Notes under the pieces: model-generated
Databases searched by the model: none
The model's input: only the letters and a program-made list of their open reading frames with translations
What the model was told of the DNA's origin: nothing
Shown here: positions 10,206 through 18,665 of the stretch, one piece after another
Layout of the letters: every line of letters starts with the position of its first letter
Position numbering within the stretch: position 1 is the first letter of the stretch
Position numbers and translations under genes: made by a program
Origin: PALSA-1296 sp038322815
Lineage (GTDB): Bacteria; Bacteroidota; Ignavibacteria; Palsa-1295
Assembly (NCBI GenBank): GCA_038322815.1
Contig: JBBQGG010000005.1
Location: forward strand, 1 to 64,000
Length of the DNA stretch: 64,000 nt
Direction of reading: 5' to 3'

Positions 10206-10790
10206 CTACTCTTTGCTGTAAAGATTTTTTTCTTTAATATACTCCCTCACTGAATCAGGCAGAAGGTAACGTATACTATTTCCATCGGCAACTAATTCAC
10301 GAATCTCTGTTGAGGATATTTCGATGATCGGGCTATCGAGAATAGTGATCTTTTCTAATATTGAAGGTGAAAGAACATAATCGTCATTGGTCATTCTCGA
10401 GAGAACAACAACAGTACATGAATTCAATATCTCATCGATTCTATGCCATTGCGAAAATATTTCAACGTTATCAATACCGACCAAAAGAAATAATTCAGTC
10501 GGTGTATAAGTTTTTTTTACATATTCAATAGTGTTGATGGTATACGACTTCCCTTCACGTTTTATCTCTATGTCCGATATTTCAAAGTGAGGATTTCCTG
10601 CAATTGCAAGTCGCGTCATTTCATAGCGATCTTCCGCTGATGACATTACCGTATGGGATTTCAGCGGGTGTTCTCCGGTCGGAATAAAGAAAAGTTTATC
10701 TAAGCCAAGTTCCTCAAGAGCGAATTCCGCTTCAATTAAATGCCCAATGTGCGGAGGGTCAAATGTACCTCCAAAGATACCAAGTTTCAT
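10206..10790 (-). CDS. nadD: Nicotinate-nucleotide adenylyltransferase NadD
   Basis: 194 aa, normal for NadD, which adenylates nicotinate mononucleotide in NAD synthesis. The nucleotidyltransferase signature GGTFDPPHIGH is at residues 7-17. The ISSTEIR motif near the C-terminus is the second nucleotide-binding signature. It is the last gene of the argS - CNNM - PorE-like - nadD run, starting 16 bases after the PorE-like stop. Confidence 0.97.
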   Translation of the reverse strand: MKLGIFGGTFDPPHIGHLIEAEFALEELGLDKLFFIPTGEHPLKSHTVMSSAEDRYEMTRLAIAGNPHFEISDIEIKREGKSYTINTIEYVKKTYTPTELFLLVGIDNVEIFSQWHRIDEILNSCTVVVLSRMTNDDYVLSPSILEKITILDSPIIEISSTEIRELVADGNSIRYLLPDSVREYIKEKNLYSKE

Positions 10791-10806
10791 GCTTGTGATT
10801 TATAGA

Positions 10807-12825
10807 TTAGCTTCGGCTGATAATGCGGAATTCAGTACGGCGGTTCCTTTGCCTTCCCTCTTCCGTATCGTTGGGAGCAACAGGTTTTGCGGCCCCGTAT
10901 CCCTTTGCAGTAACACGAGTCACATGAATGCCATGTGAACTGAGATATTCACGGACGGCTTCTGCACGCTCCTGAGAAAGTTTGCGATTAGCTTCATTGG
11001 TACCAACGCTATCAGTATGGCCGGATATTTCAACTTTCAGCTTTGGATATTCTTGCATAAATTTTATCATCTGCCGTAATTCTGTAATTGACTCTTTGCG
11101 TAGAGTTGCTTTATTAAAATCGAAGAATATATTATTTAATGCTACGACAGTGGTATCAGTCTCATGTGCGAGATTCAAACTATCATTCGGACTTTTTATT
11201 GCAATTATCGGTGTATCTATATCAATACGTGTAAGAGCTATCTCATAGTGAATTTCTTTGTACTCTGCAGAATCCGGAACAGAGTAACTATTCGAAAAGA
11301 ATGCATAATGCGGAGCCGTCGCCGTAATACCGTAATTTTTTCCCGCTGGAAGAGGTATTTGGAATTCTCCTGTTTCGCTGTTTGAATGATATTCCGCCTG
11401 AATCTGATCTTTTGTTAGATCGGTGACCTCGATCTTCGCTCCGAGAGGTTTTTTGGTTTTCTTATCGAATACTATACCGGCAACCAATGTTACAGGGAAC
11501 GGGCGCATATTCAGAGGAAGTATAGCTTCAAAAATATCGAGACTTCCTTTTAAACTATCACGTTGGCTTGCATAATATATTTTATCACCGCGAGCCGGAA
11601 TTGTCATAAATTCATCGTCACCTGAGGAGTTGATCGGCGAACCAAGATTGAGCGGCTCTGTCCAGGATCCGTCATCATGCTTACGTGTCATAAATAGATC
11701 ATGCCCGCCAAAACCGGGACGACCGTTCGAGGAAAAATATAGTGTTCTTCCGTCATTAGCAATAAATGGTGAACGTTCACTGCCACCGGTATTCACTTGT
11801 GCTCCCAAATTAACAGGTTTTCCCCAACTGCCATCAGTATTTTTATAGGCAACCCAAATATCTTCCGAGCCATCTACTGATCCAATACGACGACTTGAGA
11901 AATACATCGTAAATCCATCTGGGGAAATCGAAGGCTGGGAATCCCACTGCGGTGAGTTAAATGAATTGCCCAGATTTTTTGGAGCGCTCCACATGGTACC
12001 ATGTAATTCAGAATAATAGATATCACAATCTCCTATTCCGTCCGGTCTTCTGCAAAGCGAGTAAAAAACAGTTTGTCCGTCAGCACTGATCGAAACTGCT
12101 CCTTCGTCATCTTTCGTATCAATGGGCGAAGGTAATGATAAAGGTTTACTCCATCCATTTGGTGACAAGGTCGAATAAAAAATATCATCTCCAAAATCTT
12201 TCGTCTCAGAGTAGATTTTTCTATTTGTCGAGGGTCGGCGCGATGTAAAATACATCGTCTTTCCGTCACTCGTTACAGTCGGGGAATAATCATCGAATGG
12301 AGAATTAATCTCGTCTCTTAAAAGAATCGGATCCTGTGTGTTCTTCGGCTTTGCGCGAAGTTGCATACACTGCTCAGTAAAAGTAATAAGCTTAGCAGCA
12401 TCCCGCATAGCGGAGGAATCTTCCGCAACTATGGGCTTGATCCTGCGCAAAAATGATTTGTAATATATGACAGCGCTATCATTTTTTTGGAGTGCTTTAT
12501 AGCAAGTAGCGAGATTATAAAAATTATAATCATCAAAATTCGAATCAAGAGCTATGGCTCGATGAAGAAAGATGATAGCTCGGGGGTAATTATGCAAACG
12601 TTGGTACATTGCCCCTATCCGCTCCACCGGGTAAGGATATTTGGGGTCAGCCGCAATAGCTTTATTATATTCGCCCAGCGCTTCGGATAATTTGCTCTCC
12701 TGCTCGTACTCAAAACCCGCCCGCGATGCTTTTAGGGCATCTTTATTGCTTTGAGAAAAAACAGAGCGTGAGCAAATACAAAGTAAGACGCTGAGTACAA
12801 TGCAATACCTCATTGATCGCTGCAT
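10807..12825 (-). CDS. PorE-like TPR / PD40-propeller / OmpA protein
   Basis: 672 aa. It has a signal peptide (1-25) and TPR repeats (~30-130, AIIFLHRAIALDSNFDDY). A WD40-like PD40 beta-propeller follows (~165-430, repeated 'SPDGFTMYFSSRR' and 'NDGRTLYFSSNGRPGFGGHD' blades). Next is a carboxypeptidase-regulatory-like beta domain (~450-540). The C-terminal OmpA peptidoglycan-binding domain (~560-672) carries HTDSVGTNEAN and RRTEFRI. This domain order is that of PorE (PG1058) of the Porphyromonas gingivalis type IX secretion system, which anchors the machine to peptidoglycan. Identity as PorE is inferred from architecture only; many Bacteroidota carry several such paralogues, and a shorter relative lies at 18662-20392. 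Confidence 0.75.
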   Translation of the reverse strand: MQRSMRYCIVLSVLLCICSRSVFSQSNKDALKASRAGFEYEQESKLSEALGEYNKAIAADPKYPYPVERIGAMYQRLHNYPRAIIFLHRAIALDSNFDDYNFYNLATCYKALQKNDSAVIYYKSFLRRIKPIVAEDSSAMRDAAKLITFTEQCMQLRAKPKNTQDPILLRDEINSPFDDYSPTVTSDGKTMYFTSRRPSTNRKIYSETKDFGDDIFYSTLSPNGWSKPLSLPSPIDTKDDEGAVSISADGQTVFYSLCRRPDGIGDCDIYYSELHGTMWSAPKNLGNSFNSPQWDSQPSISPDGFTMYFSSRRIGSVDGSEDIWVAYKNTDGSWGKPVNLGAQVNTGGSERSPFIANDGRTLYFSSNGRPGFGGHDLFMTRKHDDGSWTEPLNLGSPINSSGDDEFMTIPARGDKIYYASQRDSLKGSLDIFEAILPLNMRPFPVTLVAGIVFDKKTKKPLGAKIEVTDLTKDQIQAEYHSNSETGEFQIPLPAGKNYGITATAPHYAFFSNSYSVPDSAEYKEIHYEIALTRIDIDTPIIAIKSPNDSLNLAHETDTTVVALNNIFFDFNKATLRKESITELRQMIKFMQEYPKLKVEISGHTDSVGTNEANRKLSQERAEAVREYLSSHGIHVTRVTAKGYGAAKPVAPNDTEEGRQRNRRTEFRIISRS

Positions 12826-12861
12826 GGAATAAGGTTTTTCAGTTATTAAGAGGTAGCAAGA

Positions 12862-14226
12862 TCAAACGTTTCGTGTTTCTCCATCTATATTTTTATCTCT
12901 TCGATCTTCGAATCTCACGAGTAAAACTTCCTTTGGCGTTCTTTTTAGAACAGTTATAGCCATTCCTCCCGTATCCTGTTCTTCAGCAGCTTGAGGGATA
13001 TGGCCGAAGAGTTTGGTGACATATCCTCCTACGGAGTCATACTCATCGTTCTCAGGGATACGGAAATCTTCGAAAAAGGATTCGATATGCTCATTTGCAT
13101 TTTTTGTCGAGAGATTTGCTGCGAGTGTCAGTGCCTTTTGAACAACATCTTTTTGTACCGGAGGCAAATCCTCATCATATTCATCATGGATCTCTCCGAC
13201 GATCTCTTCGAGGATATCTTCAAGAGTTACAATACCTGCCGTACCGCCGAACTCATCTACTACGATCACCATATGGAATTTCTTCTGCTGTAATTCCCGC
13301 AAGAGTTCGGAAATGAGTTTCGTTTCAGGGACAAAAAGTACCGGGCGCGTAATATCATAAAGAATAATAAGATCAGGATGTTCAATCAGAGCAAGAACAT
13401 CTTTTGAGTATACAACACCGACAATATTATCAAGAGTATCCTGATAGACAGGTAGCCGCGTATATCCTTCACCAATTATTCTGTGAATAACAGATTCCCG
13501 TGAGCTTTCAATATCGAGTGCTACGATCTTCGTTCTCGGAACCATGACTTCACGAACTATTTTTTCAGTAAAGTCGAGAATATTTCCTATTAATTCATTC
13601 TCCGTTTTATCGAGAACTCCCGTTCTTGCACCCTCCTCGAGCATAACTCGAAATTCCTCTTCAGAAATACGACTTTCGGCAAAACTTGCCTTATCACGAA
13701 AGGGCTTTAAAACAATATTGGCAAGCACAACCGGTAAATGAGTAAGCGGTTTGACAAGTCCAAGAGAAGCAAGTATGGCATCTCCAAAAAAAAGTGCTAT
13801 TGCACGATTGCGATGCAAGCCGATAGATTTTGGGATCAGTCCGCCAAAAGTAAGAAGCAACCATCCGAGTAGGAGAGCTGTGACAATCAATGCAATGACC
13901 ATACTCGCTGCATTTGAGAGACCAAACCATACAAAAAGTACGCTGTTCAAATCCTCCACAGCAAAAAAACCTGCGAATGTTGCTGCAAAAACAACTGAAA
14001 GAATAGAACCACTTTGCATAAATGCAAGAAATTCTTCCGGGCGTGCTTTTATTTTCAAAACACTGCGTGCCTTATGTTTCGCTTTGTCTGTTTCTTCCTC
14101 ATCTTCAGTAATCTTTTTAAGAGTACTTCGGCGTACGGTCAGGATGCTCGTTTCTATAAGCGAAAAAAACGCAAATAAAACCAGCGCTACAAGGATAAAG
14201 AATATTTCGATCGGAAGTGACAACAT
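12862..14226 (-). CDS. CNNM/CBS/CorC_HlyC (hemolysin-family) membrane protein
   Basis: 454 aa. The N-terminal DUF21/CNNM transmembrane domain spans ~1-190 with three to four helices. A CBS-domain pair is at ~215-335 (VMVPRTKIVALDIESSR and HMVIVVDEFGGTAGIVTLED). The C-terminal CorC_HlyC domain is at ~355-445. Homologues are linked to magnesium or cobalt export and, in some Bacteroidota, to gliding (GldE). With no gld genes beside it, the GldE reading is weak. It starts 3 bases after the argS stop, with GGAAAG as the ribosome-binding site inside the end of argS. Confidence 0.9.
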   Translation of the reverse strand: MLSLPIEIFFILVALVLFAFFSLIETSILTVRRSTLKKITEDEEETDKAKHKARSVLKIKARPEEFLAFMQSGSILSVVFAATFAGFFAVEDLNSVLFVWFGLSNAASMVIALIVTALLLGWLLLTFGGLIPKSIGLHRNRAIALFFGDAILASLGLVKPLTHLPVVLANIVLKPFRDKASFAESRISEEEFRVMLEEGARTGVLDKTENELIGNILDFTEKIVREVMVPRTKIVALDIESSRESVIHRIIGEGYTRLPVYQDTLDNIVGVVYSKDVLALIEHPDLIILYDITRPVLFVPETKLISELLRELQQKKFHMVIVVDEFGGTAGIVTLEDILEEIVGEIHDEYDEDLPPVQKDVVQKALTLAANLSTKNANEHIESFFEDFRIPENDEYDSVGGYVTKLFGHIPQAAEEQDTGGMAITVLKRTPKEVLLVRFEDRRDKNIDGETRNV

Positions 14227-14229
14227 ATC

Positions 14230-15864
14230 TTACATACTTTCCGGCGCAGTAACGCCTAAAATGGAGCAACCGCTTGCCAAGACTTGTTTTGTTGCCAATG
14301 CCAGCGCAAGCCGCGCCGATTGCAACGGCTCCGGCTGCCCAACCATTCGGCAATCATGATAAAATTTATGAAATTGTGCTGCCACTTGCCGCAAGTATTC
14401 ACATATATGATGAGGTGCAAAAGCTTCAGCAGTCTGCACGATGAGGGATGGGAATCTATGCAGGATCTTGATCAATGACATTTCTTCAGCATGTACCAGT
14501 ACAGTCAGATCTGCTTTAGTAAGCATTTGCGTATTTATCTCCTGCTGTTCTGCAAAACGCAGAATACTGGCAATTCGTGCATGAGCATATTGCACATAAT
14601 AGACAGGATTTTTCTCAGACTGTTCCTTGGCAAGTTCTACATCGAACTCCAGATGAGAACCTACGGCTCGCATATTGAAGAAAAACTTTGTTGCATCAGT
14701 GCCGACATCATCGATCAGTTCATCAAGCAAATAATTAGATCCGCTACGCTTCGAGAATTTTATTACTTCATTACCGGAAAGAAATGTCACCATCTGATGA
14801 ATGACAACTTTTACTTTCTCGGAATCAAAACCAAGAGCTTTTACTGCAGCAAGCACATCGGGAATCGTCGCAATATGATCTGCCCCGAAAATATCAATTA
14901 CAAGATCATAGCCTCGGGATAGTTTATCCTTATGATAGCAAATATCAGGAAGGCGATATGTTGGTTCACCTGTGGATTTAACAATTACCCGGTCCTGCTC
15001 CTGACCCATCTCACTGAGTTTGAGCCAAACTGCTCCGTCTTTATCATACGCTAAATCCTTCTCTTTCAACTCTGCAATGATCTTCTCAATTGCACCGGAT
15101 TCGTAAAGGGTGTTCTCATTAAAATAGATATCGTGATGGATACCCAATCTTGTAAGAGTATTTTTAATTCGGATGAAATTTGCTTCTTCAGCAAATTTCT
15201 GAAAATCAGATTGCTCGGCATTTAATAAACTATCACCAAATTTCCTAACTAATTCTTGTGCAATATCAATAATTTCTGCTCCATGATATCCTTCTTCCGT
15301 CATGCTTATTTCCTGTCCGAGTTGTTGCAAGTATCTCACCTGAGTCGAGCGGGCAAGATTGCGCATCTGATTACCGGCATTATTAAAGTAATATTCGCGA
15401 ACTACTTTATAACCTGTCCACTCTAATAAATTAGCGATCGCGGCTCCAAGGCAGACCTGACGCCCATGACCTGCATGAAGATTCCCTGTGGGGTTAGCAC
15501 TTACCCATTCGAGATTAGTTACCATGCCTTCATATTTTCGCGAATGACCGTATGCATTACCAAGAGAAAGCATTGCGCCGAGAGCATCCTGAAAATATTT
15601 ACGGCTGAAACGAATATTGATAAATCCGGGACCTGCGATCTCTATAGCTTCAATGAATGCAGAATCTTTACGGAGTTTTTCTACGATTTCATTTGCAAGA
15701 ATACGAGGAGCTTTTTTTAACTTTTTGGCAAGCAGCATTGCTATATTGGTTGAGAGATCACCATGATCGGGATTCTGCGGCGTCTCAAATTGAATAGCTC
15801 CGGAAAATTCCGGAGCGACAGTTCCGACGACTTCAGAAAATATCGGTTGTAAATATTCTTCCAT
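14230..15864 (-). CDS. argS: Arginyl-tRNA synthetase ArgS
   Basis: 544 aa from the ATG at 15864 (MEEYLQP). An in-frame extension to 15942 is possible but adds 26 non-conserved residues. It charges tRNA-Arg. It shows the N-terminal Add-1 domain, the HxGH signature (PTGNLHAGHGR), a KMSKS-like KFSKRSG loop, and the C-terminal DALR anticodon domain ending PESM. It is the first gene of the minus run that continues with the CNNM gene. Confidence 0.96.
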   Translation of the reverse strand: MEEYLQPIFSEVVGTVAPEFSGAIQFETPQNPDHGDLSTNIAMLLAKKLKKAPRILANEIVEKLRKDSAFIEAIEIAGPGFINIRFSRKYFQDALGAMLSLGNAYGHSRKYEGMVTNLEWVSANPTGNLHAGHGRQVCLGAAIANLLEWTGYKVVREYYFNNAGNQMRNLARSTQVRYLQQLGQEISMTEEGYHGAEIIDIAQELVRKFGDSLLNAEQSDFQKFAEEANFIRIKNTLTRLGIHHDIYFNENTLYESGAIEKIIAELKEKDLAYDKDGAVWLKLSEMGQEQDRVIVKSTGEPTYRLPDICYHKDKLSRGYDLVIDIFGADHIATIPDVLAAVKALGFDSEKVKVVIHQMVTFLSGNEVIKFSKRSGSNYLLDELIDDVGTDATKFFFNMRAVGSHLEFDVELAKEQSEKNPVYYVQYAHARIASILRFAEQQEINTQMLTKADLTVLVHAEEMSLIKILHRFPSLIVQTAEAFAPHHICEYLRQVAAQFHKFYHDCRMVGQPEPLQSARLALALATKQVLASGCSILGVTAPESM

Positions 15865-16063
15865 TCTATAATAATGAACTCCAATAGGGCATAATTTTGC
15901 CGAGTGGGATAACGCGAAATACTCGTATATGGCTCCGAACACATCACATCAGAGAAATTGTATTCCCGCGAAAACAGATATTTTTTCATCTGCCAATTGA
16001 GTAATGTAGTAGGTTTGCAGCACCATCTGTTACATCCGTTATTCGGACAAAATCTCGTTTTTC
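15865..16063. other. Divergent intergenic region argS / HU
   Basis: Together with the HU promoter and leader, this is 450 bases without a gene. A frame open upstream of HU runs into it but shows no protein character. No clear promoter was found for the leftward argS operon. Confidence 0.5.
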
Positions 16064-16094
16064 TTTGGCTTGCCATTTTTTCTTCTTATCTTTG
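16064..16094 (+). promoter_or_regulatory. Bacteroidota-type promoter of the HU gene
   Basis: TTTG at 16064-16067, a 19-base spacer, then TATCTTTG at 16087-16094. This matches the Bacteroidota housekeeping consensus TTTG-N19-TAnnTTTG exactly in sequence and spacing. The start site would be near 16100, giving a leader of about 215 bases. Confidence 0.75.
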
Positions 16095-16193
16095 TACTGC
16101 GCTCTTCCTTCGGGAAAGCCCGTCAGAGGTGAGTTTCGGAATTTTTACCGTAACAAATCAACAACGGATTTATACCTTAAGGAGAAGTGCAAC

Positions 16194-16212
16194 GGGGAGG
16201 AATAAAATCCCC
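16194..16212 (+). promoter_or_regulatory. Small hairpin in the HU leader
   Basis: GGGGA (16194-16198) pairs with TCCCC (16208-16212) around a 9-base loop. A T-rich stretch follows at 16217-16224. It lies about 100 bases upstream of the HU start. It could act as an attenuator, but the stem is short. Confidence 0.25.
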
Positions 16213-16314
16213 ACGTCATTTTTTAAAATTCCTTTCTTTCATGCCCCCATCAAAAGAGTGTGCGAGGGAAAGGATCAAATATTATTCTTCAACTCTCATT
16301 ACTTAGAACACTCT

Positions 16315-16596
16315 ATGAACAAAACCGAACTCATTGATTCCGTAGCGAAAGCAACGGACCTTTCAAAAGCAGATTCAATTCGCGCTCTTGATGCGATCGT
16401 CGAAACGATCACAAAGTCCTTGAAAAAGGGCAATCCAGTTGCATTGGTAGGTTTTGGTACCTTCAAGGTATCGAAGCGCAGCGCACGTATGGGACGTAAT
16501 CCTCAAACCGGTGCATCGATCAAGATCGCAGCTCGCACAGTTCCTCGCTTCACTGCAGGCAAGGGATTAAAGGATGCTGTTGGAAAGTCAAAATAA
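16315..16596 (+). CDS. HU family DNA-binding protein
   Basis: 93 aa from the ATG at 16315. A longer in-frame reading upstream has no HU homology. HU bends and compacts DNA. The sequence is typical: NKTELIDSVAKATDLSKADS at the N-terminus, then LVGFGTFKV, then the arm GRNPQTGASIKIAARTVPRF. It is a single-gene unit with its own Bacteroidota-type promoter at 16064 and a strong terminator at 16617. Confidence 0.96.
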   Translation: MNKTELIDSVAKATDLSKADSIRALDAIVETITKSLKKGNPVALVGFGTFKVSKRSARMGRNPQTGASIKIAARTVPRFTAGKGLKDAVGKSK

Positions 16597-16616
16597 GGGA
16601 GAAATTCCGATTTAAG

Positions 16617-16651
16617 AAGTCCGCTTTTTTTTGAAGAGCGGACTTTTTTTT
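16617..16651 (+). terminator. Rho-independent terminator after HU
   Basis: AAGTCCGC pairs with GCGGACTT around a T-rich loop, followed by a run of seven to eight T. It sits about 20 bases after the HU stop codon. Confidence 0.85.
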
Positions 16652-16701
16652 GTTATACAGTCAACTCTTCAGGTCTAAAACCTTTTGTTTTATATGACAA
16701 A

Positions 16702-17304
16702 CTACCGGGTTTCCTCCACTTTCATTTCAAAGTCTTTCGTAAATTTTATCCTTTTCCACTGAGGAGCCAAAACCTTCAGTTCACTTCCCGCAAGTGTTTT
16801 AAGGGCAATGTCGTCGGACGACTTTCGCTTAGTGTAGCGCTTCAAAACGGTATCACATCCTACTGTCATTTGCAGATAAGCTTCTTCATTATAGATCGTA
16901 ACATAGACCTGTGAATCCTTTGGAAAACGGAATGCTCGGTTCTCTTCCAGGGTGTGGCCGGCCGAATCCAAACGAACACCACCTGAATTTAAAAATGTCA
17001 GCACAAGTCCTGAATCGATAACGCTCTCTTCCAAAACCGGACGCAGCATAAGCTGAAAGCCTTGTCCTCCTGAAAGTGTGAGATAGACTCCGAGTTCATA
17101 TTGTGTCCATGCAAGCGAGGTTACTTCTACAACCGCTTCCGGATGCATCTGAAATCCATAAAGATTTGAATTTACGGTGTTGTGGTCGGAAAATATTCGG
17201 CAATCAACCGGATGCTGCGTTTCGACAGTAAATCGATACGGATTACAGCTGCAAAGAGCAACAAAAAAGAGCAATGTTATGAAAGTGATTGTTTGCCTTA
17301 CCAT
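16702..17304 (-). CDS. Small lipoprotein of unknown function
   Basis: 200 aa. The lipoprotein signal peptide is FFVALCSC, with the modified Cys near residue 20. The rest is beta-rich with no recognised domain. Its ATG overlaps the end of the upstream barrel gene by 7 bases (CAATGGTAAGG), so translation is probably coupled. It is the last gene of the 20392-to-16702 operon. Shared expression with a PD40-OmpA lipoprotein and an outer-membrane protein points to an envelope role, by context only. Confidence 0.65.
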   Translation of the reverse strand: MVRQTITFITLLFFVALCSCNPYRFTVETQHPVDCRIFSDHNTVNSNLYGFQMHPEAVVEVTSLAWTQYELGVYLTLSGGQGFQLMLRPVLEESVIDSGLVLTFLNSGGVRLDSAGHTLEENRAFRFPKDSQVYVTIYNEEAYLQMTVGCDTVLKRYTKRKSSDDIALKTLAGSELKVLAPQWKRIKFTKDFEMKVEETR

Positions 17305-18665
17305 TGCACAAGTTTTTCTAGCGCATGAACAAGTTCGGGGGTATTCATCCGGTCCTTAAAATTAAGCGAGATTCCGAGATAAACTGAATTGATAGAAGAA
17401 TGAATTGCACTCGCTGTTGAAGTAAACACACTAGGGTAGAAAGCCCCTGTTGAGCCATTGGCATATCCTATTAGTAAACCTACTGTCATATCACGGAATG
17501 TATTTAAACGTAACCGAGCGCCAAGATTAATAAAGGACGAAGGATAATAATTAACTTCAAGAAATGGCTCTAAGGTTAAATCTTCGGCGAGAAGGTATTG
17601 CCTATATCCGACACGCAAAGGCAATACGCTAAGCATTACTTGATTATATCCCAAAGCAAAGAGTTTAAACAGCGAAGTACCTGCCCAGAATTTTCCATCC
17701 CAAAGATCAAGCGGAAAATGCGCCGTTGCAAATTGAAGGCCGATTCCCGTTATTGGAAGACTTGTAGTGTTTTTATTAAAAAGATTTGGGTAGCCCGCCA
17801 ACCCGTCAAGAAGATCAAGATCAATAACACTGACCTCAACTGCTGAATGAAGATATTCTTTCCATTCATGTTCGGTCTCTGAGACCTTATTAATAAAATC
17901 CAATGCGCTTACACCAAGACCTATGTACGGGGTTACAATTGTATTGATTGCTGAACCCCAGGTAAATCCCGTCGCAAAACCCGCATACGCACGAATATTG
18001 AAGCCTCCGAATGAACCAAAAGTCAGTTCACTTCCGGCATTGATATACGCAGAAGGCAAAAGACTTATTCCAAAGAATGGTGAAGCAAAAAGATATGGTG
18101 TTTTCTCTCTGAACCAATATCGTTTGCGAATATAAATATTCGCGCCAACGCTTCGCAGAGAATTAGCTCCATCATCGTCTTTTGCTATATTTTCATATGC
18201 ATTCCACCCGATCGTCCAATTCGGAGCTTCATTAAACCAATGCAGACGAAATTCAAGAGGTGCAATACGAAATATCTGTCCTTTAAAAATACTATTCTCT
18301 TTTGCTTTTATCACATTATTGAAACGGTTAGAATCTAATACTGTATAAATTCCAAAGAGGCCTGTTCCTATACCTGCGTTTGATGATCCGGTAATTAATC
18401 CTGCGAACTCAATTCCTCCATAACGCAAAAAAGCAGGGTAGGCTCGCTCGTATGTCGAATCATACGATAAGCTTTCACGTGAAAGCCGCGTTGTTCGAGA
18501 CGAAGGAAACACGGTTCCATTTTCGCTTCCGGATCCCGGAGCATTGCGGACTCGTTCTCGAACAAGAGAGTCCCGAACTGTTATTGTGTACGTATCATAC
18601 TCAAAACGCGTCACGCAACTTGTGAAGAGCGCTGAGAAAAAAATTAAAGTCAGGATATACTTCAT
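17298..18665 (-). CDS. Outer-membrane beta-barrel-like lipoprotein
   Basis: 455 aa. The signal peptide has a lipobox (SALFTSC, Cys near 17). Many alternating amphipathic strands rich in Gly/Tyr/Phe (for example GIGTGLFGIYTVLDSNRF, INSVYLGISLNFKDR) suggest a beta-barrel. No named family is recognised. Its start overlaps the stop of the PD40-OmpA gene by 4 bases (ATGA), and its end overlaps the next lipoprotein gene by 7 bases. In Bacteroidota, PorP/SprF-type barrels are often paired with PD40-OmpA proteins; this pair has the same gene order, but the lipobox is unlike PorP. Confidence 0.6.
   Translation of the reverse strand: MKYILTLIFFSALFTSCVTRFEYDTYTITVRDSLVRERVRNAPGSGSENGTVFPSSRTTRLSRESLSYDSTYERAYPAFLRYGGIEFAGLITGSSNAGIGTGLFGIYTVLDSNRFNNVIKAKENSIFKGQIFRIAPLEFRLHWFNEAPNWTIGWNAYENIAKDDDGANSLRSVGANIYIRKRYWFREKTPYLFASPFFGISLLPSAYINAGSELTFGSFGGFNIRAYAGFATGFTWGSAINTIVTPYIGLGVSALDFINKVSETEHEWKEYLHSAVEVSVIDLDLLDGLAGYPNLFNKNTTSLPITGIGLQFATAHFPLDLWDGKFWAGTSLFKLFALGYNQVMLSVLPLRVGYRQYLLAEDLTLEPFLEVNYYPSSFINLGARLRLNTFRDMTVGLLIGYANGSTGAFYPSVFTSTASAIHSSINSVYLGISLNFKDRMNTPELVHALEKLVQW

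Noticed and set aside
15958..16314. In-frame upstream extension of the HU gene
   Set aside because: The HU domain begins at the ATG 16315, and a perfect promoter and leader lie inside the extension.
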